Of a stretch of DNA of 42,177 nt, positions 17,648-26,499 are shown piece after piece. Location: assembly GCA_024278175.1 (NCBI GenBank), contig JAJRTS010000015.1, positions 1 through 42,177 on the forward strand, written 5' to 3'. A program made the translations under genes and the position numbers. The notes beneath the pieces are model-generated. The model was given only the letters and a program-made list of their open reading frames with translations, was not told the origin of the DNA and did not search any database. How positions within the stretch are numbered: the first letter of the stretch is position 1; each line of letters starts with the position of its first letter. The stretch is from Gemmatimonadales bacterium (GTDB lineage: Bacteria; Gemmatimonadota; Glassbacteria; GWA2-58-10).

Positions 17648-17664
17648 GAACAGTGTAAGTCAAT
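17648..17664 (+). repeat. 17-bp sequence shared with 8419-8435
   Basis: GAACAGTGTAAGTCAAT, identical to 8419-8435, lies at the composition boundary between the GC-rich nhaC remnant and the AT-rich SIR2 gene and contains the SIR2 stop codon (TGA on the minus strand, 17660-17662). It marks one edge of the apparently inserted segment. Confidence 0.45.
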
Positions 17665-18862
17665 CTTTTTTTCTTACCAACTCTCTTTTTATTTCTTCCC
17701 ACTTAACTGCTTCTATCTTTTTCTCAATAATCGTAATATTGGGGTTGTCCTCAAATGTACCCAATATACTTTGCGCAGCTGGTCTTGCGTTAACGATTAA
17801 TTCTTGGGGTGACGGATGAACAACCAAGAGTTGGTTACTCACTGACTGAATAAACCAATCAATAATTCTGTTATTAATTACTTTATCATTAAAACTATAT
17901 CCACTAACAACAAGAGCACCACATTCCTTTAGTTTCTTAGCCATAAGACACTGCATATCAAAAAATATGCCCGAGTTATATTTGAATGCTTTGTTTAGAG
18001 TTCCAACAAGCAGTAATGGCAATGCAGAACTACAATTTAATCTTTGTCCCTTACGTTTTTGATGATAAGGACCACCCTTCAGTGGGCTACCGACACAATA
18101 GATTTTTCTACCTTTTTCAATATACCAATAATCATACCAACCTAATGATCCATGAAGCTTAATAATTTTTGTTTTATATTTCTTTGATTTCCACAACTCT
18201 GGCTTATAATATCTCATACCCTCACGCGCATCGGCGAATCCATCTGCGTATGGTATTCCCTTATTATCGAGATAATTCGAAAGAATCAAATCATAGTTTA
18301 GAGTAAAAATATCTACAAAATCGAAGAAATCGTCTTTTATGGATTCCCCTATTATTCCTAGATACATCAAGTCCGATTTTATTCTAAACAATTCAGCACC
18401 TAATACTCCCACAATATAACTTAACGCTTCCCTGAATAAATCATGCAACTGCCATTCTTCTCTGATTTCTCCTTTTTTCCTATTTAGCAAAGGTTTTGCT
18501 TCCTTTAAAATCATGTCTATAAAAGGTTGAGCAACCGGATTCTCAAATTCTCCCATTTCGCTATCGTACGCCTGTTGAATCACACTGTATATATCCTCAT
18601 AATTTGATTCTCTTTTCTCTATTCTATAAAAATCGTCTGTGTATCTTTTAACCATAGTAATAAGTGATAATACTCTTGGCTTGTATTCATCTGGAAATAC
18701 ACCTCCATACATCTGTGGTATTTCATGGTATGTCTCGTCACTATATCGGTTAATTCCGTCTCCACTTAGTGCTCTTTCAGTAATTTTCGCAGTTGATGGC
18801 AATCCCGCAGGTATGGACGCACCTGCGCCTAACAAATATGAAAGTTTTTTCATGGTGGACAT
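17660..18862 (-). CDS. SIR2-like domain protein, AT-rich, likely acquired
   Basis: A 400-residue protein with SIR2-like (SIR2_2) features: GAGAS at 12-16 for NAD binding, FTLNYDLILSNY with N189 and D191, KLHGSLGW with H237, and a late VVSGYSFND (about 319-326) that closes the Rossmann fold. Asn and His of these motifs are the catalytic pair in bacterial NADase-type SIR2 proteins used in phage defence; family function is established, its use here is inferred. There is no signal peptide or membrane helix, and the middle (about 40-180) is a lineage-specific helical insert. One counted line of the gene is 33% G+C against 68% in the next gene, so it is foreign. It stands alone, with no HerA, Argonaute or TIR partner. 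ATG at 18862 or 18853. It ends 28 bases before the nhaC remnant. Confidence 0.85.
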   Translation of the reverse strand: MSTMKKLSYLLGAGASIPAGLPSTAKITERALSGDGINRYSDETYHEIPQMYGGVFPDEYKPRVLSLITMVKRYTDDFYRIEKRESNYEDIYSVIQQAYDSEMGEFENPVAQPFIDMILKEAKPLLNRKKGEIREEWQLHDLFREALSYIVGVLGAELFRIKSDLMYLGIIGESIKDDFFDFVDIFTLNYDLILSNYLDNKGIPYADGFADAREGMRYYKPELWKSKKYKTKIIKLHGSLGWYDYWYIEKGRKIYCVGSPLKGGPYHQKRKGQRLNCSSALPLLLVGTLNKAFKYNSGIFFDMQCLMAKKLKECGALVVSGYSFNDKVINNRIIDWFIQSVSNQLLVVHPSPQELIVNARPAAQSILGTFEDNPNITIIEKKIEAVKWEEIKRELVRKKD

Positions 18863-19034
18863 GGAACGATGCTCCGGAAACCTGTTTGTCGATACGAATG
18901 ATTGAACTTTCCCGCAATTACGCTGGTAATTAATTTAGACGGCACAGGCGAGCACGGTCAAGCACCTTCCCCCCGGCGCAACACCAGCGGCCTTTTTTGT
19001 TGACATTCTCCCCCCCCGTTCCAAGCTTGAGCAC

Positions 19035-19916
19035 ATGCGTAAGCTGATAATCATACTATCGCTGCCCGCGTTGATCCTCGCGGCCGCCACAACACTTTGT
19101 GGCCAGGCTCCCGTCCGGTTGCAACTCGGCGGCGGGGAAAACCGCGCCCCCGGCCGACTGAGTTTCAGCCGGGACGATCGCGGCAGCCTGTTTGTGCTGG
19201 ATCGCGAAAACGCCCGGCTGCTGCGTTTCGACCCCTCCTCGGGCCGGATGTTGTGGCAGATCGACGGGAGCGAGGCGGGCGAGGCGTTTATCGACCCGGC
19301 CTGGCTCAGCCGGCCCGACGGGTTCTTTGTCTACCTGACGGACCTGGGAACGCGCAGGGTGTGGCGGGTGGATTATCGCGGTGAGCTTCGCGGCGCCGTG
19401 GACCTCCGGTTCGTCGCCGACCCGAGGATGCTGGAGCTGACCGCGGGTGGGCAGATGGTCGTTTACGACCGCGCTTCGGGTCTGATCCATCTGCTGGACG
19501 ACTCCGGCCGGCCGCTGTGGAGTTTCCCGCCGGGCGAGGGACGCACCAGCGCCGAACCCGGCGTAATTTGTGTCGGGCCGCAGGGGCAACGCCTGTTCCT
19601 GCTCTGGAGCGGGCAGCCCCGGCTTACGGTTGTCAGCCTGTTCGGCCACGGCAGCAGACGGGTCGATGTGGACGGGGCTCTGCCCGCTAAGCTGCTGGCC
19701 GCGGCAGCCGCGGGCAGCAGTGAACTGCCCGTGCTCGCCCTGATCGGCTCCGATGGCGCGCTCTACCGGCTGGACGCCTGGAGCGGCGCAGTGGAAAAAC
19801 TGGCCGTCGGGATTGAACATCCCCTTGATATCCGTGGCGACCTGAGCGGGTTCAGCGTACTGAGCGGCAAGGGACCGTCCATGCACCGGATCGAGCTGGA
19901 AGGCTGGGCGCGATGA
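19035..19916 (+). CDS. secreted NHL-like beta-propeller protein
   Basis: A 293-residue protein with a Sec signal (KLIIILSLPALILAAATTLCG) followed by repeating blade-like units: SRDDRGSLFVLDRENARLLRF, VYLTDLGTRRVWRVDYRG, VVYDRASGLIHLLDDSGR and SDGALYRLDAWSGAVEKL. These are typical of NHL/PQQ-like propellers, which bind ligands or partner proteins and seldom act as enzymes. Its ATGA stop-start overlap with the following 1153-residue barrel gene points to translational coupling and a shared task at the outer membrane. No specific family can be named. The 172 bases upstream hold its promoter region, with no convincing -35/-10 pair. Confidence 0.75.
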   Translation: MRKLIIILSLPALILAAATTLCGQAPVRLQLGGGENRAPGRLSFSRDDRGSLFVLDRENARLLRFDPSSGRMLWQIDGSEAGEAFIDPAWLSRPDGFFVYLTDLGTRRVWRVDYRGELRGAVDLRFVADPRMLELTAGGQMVVYDRASGLIHLLDDSGRPLWSFPPGEGRTSAEPGVICVGPQGQRLFLLWSGQPRLTVVSLFGHGSRRVDVDGALPAKLLAAAAAGSSELPVLALIGSDGALYRLDAWSGAVEKLAVGIEHPLDIRGDLSGFSVLSGKGPSMHRIELEGWAR

Positions 19917-22900
19917 GCCGGGCTCGGGCGGCGCTCTGGCTTGCCACGGGCTTTATCCTGCCGGGCATCCACTTGCCCCCGGCTGTCCTTGCGGCCTCCG
20001 CGCGGACAGAGCAAGCTCTGGATACGTTGCTGATCTCCCCGCAAAGCAACGTTCTGCAACTGTCTCATCGGTTCGTGATCTCCGCCGGCCTGGAACTGCT
20101 CTGCCGGGGCCAGCAGCTGAAAGATTCCCTGTACCTGCTGGAGAATGTCCCGGGGCGGATAGTGCCGCTGGCGCCGCTGCCCTGCTGCGACACGCTCCTC
20201 GCGCGCTACCGCTACAGGCCGGAAATGGCCCTGCCCGACTCTTTCAGCCTTCGTGAATCATTCCCCCCTCCCCGGCCGGACAGTGCGGTCTCCATTGCCG
20301 ACTCAGACACGCTAACGCCTTTGCCGCTAAAAAACTTTGGTGGGAGCGACCCCCGCGAGGGCTTCCGGCTGGCGGGTTTCGACATCTCCGGCTCCAAGAG
20401 CGTCTCGGTTTCCGGCGGCGGCGGCGGCGGCGGCAGCGCACGCGGCGCCGCGCTGGACCAGAACCTGATGTTGCGGATCGGCGGCAAGCTGGGACGCGAC
20501 ACCGAAATCAGTTTCCGGCTCAACGACCAGGACTTGCCGCTCTCAACCGATGGCCGCAGCGCGGAACTCAGGGAGCTCGACGAGGTGGCTGTCAGCCTGA
20601 GCGCCCCCGGCGCGGGAGTCACGCTGGGCGACTACGATTTCAGCCTGACAGGCTACGAGTTCGCCCGGATAGAGCGCAAGCTCGATGGCGTCCAGGGGCG
20701 GCTGGAGCGCGGGCCGGTTCAGCTTGCGGCAGGCGCGGCGGTGGGCGGCGGCACTTTCCGCAGCACGAGGTTAAACGCGGTGGAGGGCCGCCAGGGACCC
20801 TACCAGCTCACCGGCCCCTCCGGCGAACCCGTGCGTGTGCTGGCAGGCACCGAGCGGGTCTGGCTCGATGGGCGGCGGCTGAGCCGTGGCGTGCGTGCGG
20901 ACTACACGATCGACTACACGCGCGGCACGATCACGTTCACCGAGCGCCACCTGATCGGAATCGAAAGCCGGATCGAGCTGGATTTCGAGTACTCCAGCTT
21001 CACGTTCCGCAAGTCGCTCTACAATGTTACCGCCGTCACGTCCGGGCGCGCAGGGCAACTGCGGGCCTATTTCGTCCGCGAGAGCGACCTGCAGGACAGC
21101 CCGCCCGGCGGCCTGTTCAGCCCCGAGGAACTGGACTGGCTGGACTCATCGAGCACTGCGCTGGACAGCGTGCTCACCCCCGGCGTGCGCTACCTGGGCG
21201 ATAACCGCGGCTCCTACCTGATGCGCTTTACCGGCTCCGGCCAGCCCTATTTCGAGTTTAGCGGGGCAGGCAACGGCGACTACATGGTCAGTTTTAACAA
21301 GGTGGGCCTGCCGCTGGGCAGCTACCGGTTCGACCCGGCCTCGGGCGGCTACCGCTGGGTGGGCGAGGGTAATGGAGAGTATCAGCCGGCCGGCGAGGTG
21401 GTTCCGCCCTCACGCGATGACCGGGCGGGGCTGGCGTTCAGCTCCAACCCGCTCCCCCACCTGAGCGTCCGGGGCGAGGGCGCGCTGCTCAAGCGTACGC
21501 TCAATCTCTACACCGGCGGCGGCGGCCCGGCGCGCTCGGCCCACAGTATCGCGGTGGCGCTCGACACTCTGCCGCTGGCGGTTTTGCCCGCCCGGCTCAG
21601 TTTGCAGGCCCGGCAGAGCGGCCTGCAACGCGGCTTTTCTTTCAGCGGACGGCGCTACCAGGCGGATTTCGAGCGCGCCTGGCATCTGCTGCCGCTGGCG
21701 GCGGGAGACGACGTGCCGGGCCTGCCGGGGGAAAACAAAGCGGAAGCCTCGGCTGCGCTCTCCCTGCCGGCGGGACTTAAAATCGAATCCGGCTGGGGAA
21801 GGATGGCCCGCACATCCGGTGAGCGCGCCAGCCGCAATACGCTGGGGCTGGCGTTCGATCCCTCGGACGTGTTATCGGCCTCGTGGAAACGGCTGGACAT
21901 CAACTCCCGGCGGCTCCCGGCAGGCGGCGCCACCAGCGCCGACACCCTGTTCCACGCTTACCGTCTGCGCGACAACGGCTCGCTGGCGCTGGATTTCGGC
22001 CGCTTCAGGCCCTCATTTGCCTTTGAGCGCGAGAAGCGGACCTCGCCGGACATGGCGTTCGGGATCACCGGCAGCCGGCACCTGGAGCTGACCCACCGGC
22101 TGGATGCGGAAATCTCGCCGAAACTGCAACTGGGCCTCTCCCTTTATGGCCGTGACACCGACGAGCAACCCACGGGACGCAGCGCATGGGAAGCCGCCAC
22201 CCGCGCCCGCTCGGGCCGGATCGAGAGCTCGTGGAACGGCCCCGGCGCGCTGCGTGTCCGCGGCCGGATGGGCTATCGAAGCCAGCAGTACCTGCGCCGG
22301 AACCTGGGGAAAACCAGCTCCACGGCCGGGCGGGTCGAGGTGTTCGGCGGGGGTTTCGACGGGCGCTGGCAGTCACACCTGATCTACGAGCTGTCCCACG
22401 GCTCCAGCCTGCGCAACCGGGTGGTTTATCTGCCGGAGCGCTACCCCGACGACGGCGCGTACCTGGAGGACGGCACTTACGTAGGACCCGAACAGGGCAC
22501 TCATCGCCGCGAGGTGCTGCCCGCCGAGGTCGATCCGCGCCAGGCCGCCAGCCTCAAATTCACCGCCCGCGAGAACCTGGACCTGACCGCCTGGGTTGAC
22601 TCGGCGCGGACCACTATCAGCCGCATGGCCGTAAGCGCCACCGCGCGGCTTGAGCGCGAGAGCACGCTGAGCGAGAAGTGGAAGCTCTACATGATGCTGC
22701 CCTCGGCCGTTAACGACGAGGCCAGCATGCTGCTGTCCCAGACCTGGATCAACGCCGACCTGACAGTGCAGTGGAAAAAACCGGCCGTGTTCAGCCGCCT
22801 GGAACTGATCTGGAACACCAGTCTCGACCGCCGGTTCGAAACCGGCAGCGAACAGTACGCCGACCGCAGGCTGCGCCTTCAACTTCGCGTGCCCATTACC

Positions 22901-23374
22901 GGGGGCGTGGAGTGGTCGCCCACGGCCGAAGCGGGCCGGCTCAGGCGCGTCCAGCTTTCAGGAGGGCGCAGCCGGGTGAGCAGCGTCACGGCGGCCAACT
23001 CGCTGGTAATAAACCTGGGCGAGCACTGGCGCGCGGGCGCTGACCTGGATCTGGGCCGCTTCAGGGTGGAGGGGGAGAGAGAGAGCTACAGCCGGTGGGG
23101 TACGGGCGGATCGCTGACCCGCTTCCTGGGCGGCACGGGACGGATCGAGGCCGGGCTGAAACTCTCCCATCTGAGCGGACCCGGCCAGCCGGGCGTGATG
23201 CTGGTGGAGGTGCTGGGCAGCGCCCGCCCCGGCACCAGCTACCGGGCCACCGCCGCGGTCAGTGTGGAGCCGGGCGAGCGGATGATGATCCATTTCCGTT
23301 ACACCGGCAGGTCCAATTACCTGCTTAACGATTTTACGCACTATGGCCGGGCGGAGATTAAGTATTACTTTTGA
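19913..23374 (+). CDS. large predicted outer-membrane beta-barrel protein
   Basis: A 1153-residue protein beginning with a signal-like segment (ALWLATGFILPGIHLPPAVLAAS). After about 130 residues comes GFDISGSKSVSVS and a seven-glycine tract, then a repeated beta-rich body. A recognisable unit is LAGTERVWLDGRRLSRG followed by DYTIDYTRGTITFT (about 305-345), a beta-sandwich type seen in large surface proteins of FCB-related lineages. The remaining 700 residues alternate polar and aromatic residues as in transmembrane strands, and the chain ends EIKYYF, with the C-terminal aromatic typical of BamA substrates. No plug, TonB box or SusC signature is seen. It is coupled to the upstream propeller gene and lies 566 bases before an Omp85 remnant. 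Function is unknown; a structural or translocation role is possible. Confidence 0.75.
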   Translation: MSRARAALWLATGFILPGIHLPPAVLAASARTEQALDTLLISPQSNVLQLSHRFVISAGLELLCRGQQLKDSLYLLENVPGRIVPLAPLPCCDTLLARYRYRPEMALPDSFSLRESFPPPRPDSAVSIADSDTLTPLPLKNFGGSDPREGFRLAGFDISGSKSVSVSGGGGGGGSARGAALDQNLMLRIGGKLGRDTEISFRLNDQDLPLSTDGRSAELRELDEVAVSLSAPGAGVTLGDYDFSLTGYEFARIERKLDGVQGRLERGPVQLAAGAAVGGGTFRSTRLNAVEGRQGPYQLTGPSGEPVRVLAGTERVWLDGRRLSRGVRADYTIDYTRGTITFTERHLIGIESRIELDFEYSSFTFRKSLYNVTAVTSGRAGQLRAYFVRESDLQDSPPGGLFSPEELDWLDSSSTALDSVLTPGVRYLGDNRGSYLMRFTGSGQPYFEFSGAGNGDYMVSFNKVGLPLGSYRFDPASGGYRWVGEGNGEYQPAGEVVPPSRDDRAGLAFSSNPLPHLSVRGEGALLKRTLNLYTGGGGPARSAHSIAVALDTLPLAVLPARLSLQARQSGLQRGFSFSGRRYQADFERAWHLLPLAAGDDVPGLPGENKAEASAALSLPAGLKIESGWGRMARTSGERASRNTLGLAFDPSDVLSASWKRLDINSRRLPAGGATSADTLFHAYRLRDNGSLALDFGRFRPSFAFEREKRTSPDMAFGITGSRHLELTHRLDAEISPKLQLGLSLYGRDTDEQPTGRSAWEAATRARSGRIESSWNGPGALRVRGRMGYRSQQYLRRNLGKTSSTAGRVEVFGGGFDGRWQSHLIYELSHGSSLRNRVVYLPERYPDDGAYLEDGTYVGPEQGTHRREVLPAEVDPRQAASLKFTARENLDLTAWVDSARTTISRMAVSATARLERESTLSEKWKLYMMLPSAVNDEASMLLSQTWINADLTVQWKKPAVFSRLELIWNTSLDRRFETGSEQYADRRLRLQLRVPITGGVEWSPTAEAGRLRRVQLSGGRSRVSSVTAANSLVINLGEHWRAGADLDLGRFRVEGERESYSRWGTGGSLTRFLGGTGRIEAGLKLSHLSGPGQPGVMLVEVLGSARPGTSYRATAAVSVEPGERMMIHFRYTGRSNYLLNDFTHYGRAEIKYYF

Positions 23375-23940
23375 TTTTTTTATCAACAAAACCGTGGGTA
23401 GGTTAAACTTGGTCAAATGATAAATCACATACTGAACATAATGACCGGAACATTAATATTGCGTCCCGGAAGTAAACGTAAAAATACGACGCTTGCCGGT
23501 AATGGTTCGATCAACTCAAGTGAGAATCCCCCCTGGCCCGCCTTTTGACAAAGGGGGATCGAGAGGATTTATAATCCGCTTTTTTGTACATATTTTTCAG
23601 GACACCACAGTAGAAACTGTTTCATAACTACCAAACCGGTAGCAGAAGTGTGCTTTTGGGGTTGAGCGGCGGGGCAAGTAACCGGGCCGCATGTTTGAGC
23701 CAGGGAAATCGATAGCGGAGTATTTTACCGTAATTGCCATGTGGGGTGTATGACTCGCAAGAGTTCGGCGCGCCTTCAATTGCCGCCGTACTTGCGGGAA
23801 TTCAGGCCTTGAACAGAAGCAGCGGATTGAGGAAACTCATGCACAAATTGGCTGCATTGCTTTAAGCGTGGGTGCGAGTTCGGCCCGGTGAAAACTTTTT
23901 GCTTCTTTTTGGTTACAAAAAGAACGGGTGATTTTCTAAT
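23375..23940. other. 566-base repeat-bearing spacer
   Basis: The gap between the barrel gene and the Omp85 gene holds no convincing gene. It contains a C-run/G-run repeat (23525-23570), a MITE-end-like sequence GAAACTGTTTCATAAC (23613-23628), and a CTTTTT-GGTTAC-AAAAAG hairpin shortly before the Omp85 start. A 60-codon frame on the minus strand (23597-23779) overlaps the repeat and lacks support. Confidence 0.5.
23525..23570. repeat. C-run/G-run intergenic repeat, copy
   Basis: AATCCCCCCTGGCCC begins a segment that matches 39803-39836 with one substitution and one indel over about 33 bases, and ends GGGGGATCGAGAGGATTT, close to the right end of the 39803-39925 repeat. The two ends are inverted relative to each other (AAATCCCCC / GGGGGATTT). 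Confidence 0.65.
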
Positions 23941-25431
23941 ATGAAAAAACTTCTAATAAAATCCTTTCTGCCGCTTCTGCTCTGCCTCGGGCAGCTATGG
24001 GCGCAACAGCCGGAACCGGGCCAGGTAGGCTCCATCGAGATCAGCGGCGCAAGCCCCGCCGAACAGGCCCGGCTGGAGCGCGAACTGCCCCTCTACCGTG
24101 GCTCCGTTGTGGACGGGCAGTCAATCTCCACGGCTCTGGAGCGGATAGTGCGCTACTATGCCGACCGCGGCTACCCGTTCTGCACGGCCCGCCTGACAAC
24201 TCTCGACACCGGCGACGATGGCCGCTCCGCGCTGCACTTCACGGTGGAGCGCGGACAGTTTGTACGGCTGGGCGAGGTAAATATCGAAGCTAAGCGCACC
24301 AGGGCCGCGGTGCTCTATCGCCTGGCCGGAATCGCGCCGGGAGAGCCGTACAGCGAGCGGAAACTGGCCAAGGTGAACCGCCGGCTGATAACCAGCGGCC
24401 TGTTCCGCCGGGTGGATTCGCTACAGGTTTCCCGGGGACGCACCCGCTCGCTGGCTGATATCGATCTGGCGGTGGAGGAGTTCCCGGGCAGCAGGATCGA
24501 GGCGGCGATCGGCGGGGGCGGCGCGCAGGGGCGGGGGCTGGCCGGGCTGGTAGACCTGCGGATGAGTAACCTGTTCGGCGCTGCGCGTAGCGCCACCCTG
24601 AGCTGGCAGCGGCCGGGCGACGGCTGGCAGTCGCTGGAGCTGTCCTACCGCGAACCCCGGCTGGCGGGCTTTCCGCTGGCGCTGCGCCTGGAGTTCGCTC
24701 AGCAGGTGCGCGACTCGCTCTACAGCCAGTCCGGATTGTAAGTGTCGCTGGAAAGCGCGACGAACGACGGGCTGAGCGCCGGGCTGGGCGTGGCTTACAA
24801 CAGTACCAGCCCCGGCAGCGAGACCTGGAGCGAGGCCGAGAGCAGCCGAATGCTCTCGCTCACTGGCCGGATGGCCTGGAGCAATCTGCCGCGGCCCCTC
24901 AATCCGTCCGGCGGGACGCTGATCGAGGCCACGGGATCGGTGGGACGCCGTAAGATCGAGAGTGTAAGCCGCCGCGAGATAAGGGCTACCGTCCGCGGGA
25001 AAACATTTCGCTCCCTGGGCTCGCCCACCCACGTGGCCGCGCTTTTTGCCGGGGCGAGTGTCGTCAGCCGGGGCCAGAGCACTCCGGCCGAGATCCCCTG
25101 GCACGCCAGGATCCCGGTGGGCGGCACACTGGCCGGGGGTGTTCCCGTCCGCGGCCACCGGGAGGAAACCACCCGCGCCTCGCGCGCGCTGTGGCTGACC
25201 CTGGAGTACCGTCTGCTCACCGGCGAGTTCAGCCGGGTGTTCGCCTTCTACGATTTCGCGGCCGCCCGGGTGGCTCGCTCAGCAAGCTGGCGGACGAGGG
25301 GATTCCACGGCCTGGGGGGAGGGATCCAGGCGGACACCCGGCTGGGGCTGCTGGAAATCGCCCTGGCTGTCGATCCGGCGCGCGGGCCAGGCAACGGCCG
25401 GCTGCATATCCGCCTGGCGGAAAGCTTCTGA
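23941..25431 (+). pseudogene. Omp85/TamA-like POTRA-barrel protein with in-frame TAA
   Basis: Bases 23941-24741 and 24742-25431 are in one frame split only by TAA at 24739-24741. The first part has a signal peptide (LLIKSFLPLLLCLGQLWAQ), two POTRA-like domains (about 28-105 and 106-185, with VERGQFVRLGEVNIEA and KVNRRLITSGLFRRVDSL) and the first barrel strands. The second continues the barrel to a terminal LAESF with C-terminal Phe. Joined length is about 496 residues, normal for a two-POTRA Omp85 member. The stop follows SQSGL and precedes VSLESATND; a Tyr codon (TAT or TAC) there would complete a plausible strand. Without the barrel end the fragment should not insert. Possibilities are real decay, readthrough or an assembly error. 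Confidence 0.8.
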
Positions 25432-25457
25432 TCCGCGCAAAAATTTTCGCTTTGCCC

Positions 25458-25486
25458 TTGTGATCACCGGTTGAAGTGAATATATT
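25458..25486 (+). promoter_or_regulatory. sigma70-like promoter for the phosphatase gene
   Basis: TTGTGA at 25458-25463 and TATATT at 25481-25486 are 17 bases apart, and the start codon follows about 70 bases later. Their position shows that the upstream GTG at 25476 is unlikely to be a start codon. Confidence 0.55.
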
Positions 25487-25493
25487 TCATTTC
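25473..25493. promoter_or_regulatory. operator-like inverted repeat over the -10
   Basis: GAAGTGAA-TATAT-TTCATTTC is an 8-bp inverted repeat with one mismatch and a 5-base spacer. It covers the -10 of the promoter above, where a repressor would block initiation. No regulator gene is adjacent. Confidence 0.35.
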
Positions 25494-25556
25494 ATCGTAA
25501 AAAAATCCGAATTCTCTTACAGTATACCGACTTGCATTGCGACTGGAGGGCAGATA

Positions 25557-26498
25557 ATGTCGATTACCGATTCATCCGTTGCCTGGACGGAGTTCGCGCT
25601 GAAAATTGCGGGCAAGGCCGTGAGCCAGGTCAGTCGTACCAGTCAGCATTCCGGAGCCGAGGTTGTCGAAACCAGGAGCGGAGAGGCGGGGACGCACAGG
25701 CACTGGGACACCGAAACGCTCAGAATCGATAAGGAAATAGAAGACTACTACGTGGAGCAACTGGCCGAGGGCGGAATCGATGCGATCATGCTCAGCGAGG
25801 AAGCCGGCCGCAAAAAAATCGAGCCGCGCACAGCTCCCGAGCTCGCCCTTGACAGGCCGATCTTTTTCGTCAGCGACCCGTTCGACGGCAGCCTGCTTTA
25901 CAAGCGCAATATCCCCGCTTTCTGGTATACTGCCCTGGCGATCTACACCCGGCCCGAGAATATCGAAGTGGCCGAGCCGCTGACCGCGGTCGTTGTCGAC
26001 CTGTCCTCGCGCGTGGTCCAGTACTGCGACTCGCAGACGGCCTACGAGGGCGTGCTGGACGAACTGGGCAAAGTGGGTGAGCGCCGCGAGATAAAGCCCA
26101 ACGACACAACCGAGCTGGCGGATGCGTTCCTGGAAACCTACATGATGAAGCCGCCGTTTCTGTATCCAACCACCGAGATTTTCAAGTTTCTGTTCACCAG
26201 GCTCAAGTTCATTCTGCCCAACGGCGGGCCCTGCGGGTTCTGCGATGTGGCCAACGGCCGGATCGATATCTATTTCGGCCACAAGCAACCCCATAACGAC
26301 GTCTATCCCGGCCTGGCTGTCGCCGAGAAAGCCGGTTGCGTGGTAAGCACGTTCGAGGGCCATCCCGTGCGCTTCGACGACGACGTGGAGCGCCGCTATA
26401 ACGTACTGTGCACCTGCACGGAGGAACTTCACGAGAAAGTACTCAAACTGCTCGCCGACAACGGCATAAAGGATACGGTTGGCCTGGAGGACGACTGA
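25557..26498 (+). CDS. inositol monophosphatase/FBPase-superfamily phosphatase
   Basis: A 313-residue Li+-sensitive-type phosphatase fold. The metal-site motifs are SEEAG (about 78-82) and DPFDGSLL (about 104-111), matching the DPxDG(S/T) signature of inositol monophosphatase and archaeal-type fructose-bisphosphatase, and the later HNDVYPGLAVAEKAG corresponds to the WDxxAGxxxxxEAGG region. It should remove phosphate from a sugar or inositol phosphate in the cytoplasm; the substrate is not set by sequence. ATG at 25557 has GGAGGG seven bases upstream. It is followed after one base by a hexapeptide-repeat transferase, so the pair likely works on one sugar-phosphate route. Confidence 0.82.
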   Translation: MSITDSSVAWTEFALKIAGKAVSQVSRTSQHSGAEVVETRSGEAGTHRHWDTETLRIDKEIEDYYVEQLAEGGIDAIMLSEEAGRKKIEPRTAPELALDRPIFFVSDPFDGSLLYKRNIPAFWYTALAIYTRPENIEVAEPLTAVVVDLSSRVVQYCDSQTAYEGVLDELGKVGERREIKPNDTTELADAFLETYMMKPPFLYPTTEIFKFLFTRLKFILPNGGPCGFCDVANGRIDIYFGHKQPHNDVYPGLAVAEKAGCVVSTFEGHPVRFDDDVERRYNVLCTCTEELHEKVLKLLADNGIKDTVGLEDD

Positions 26499-26499
26499 T

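Noticed and set aside
23597-23779. 60-codon minus-strand frame
   Set aside because: It overlaps a MITE-end-like sequence and has no family resemblance that I can support.
16222-25431. Stop-codon reassignment as the cause of the two in-frame stops
   Set aside because: The stops differ (TAG and TAA), and both codons are also used as normal terminators by genes in this window, so reassignment does not fit.
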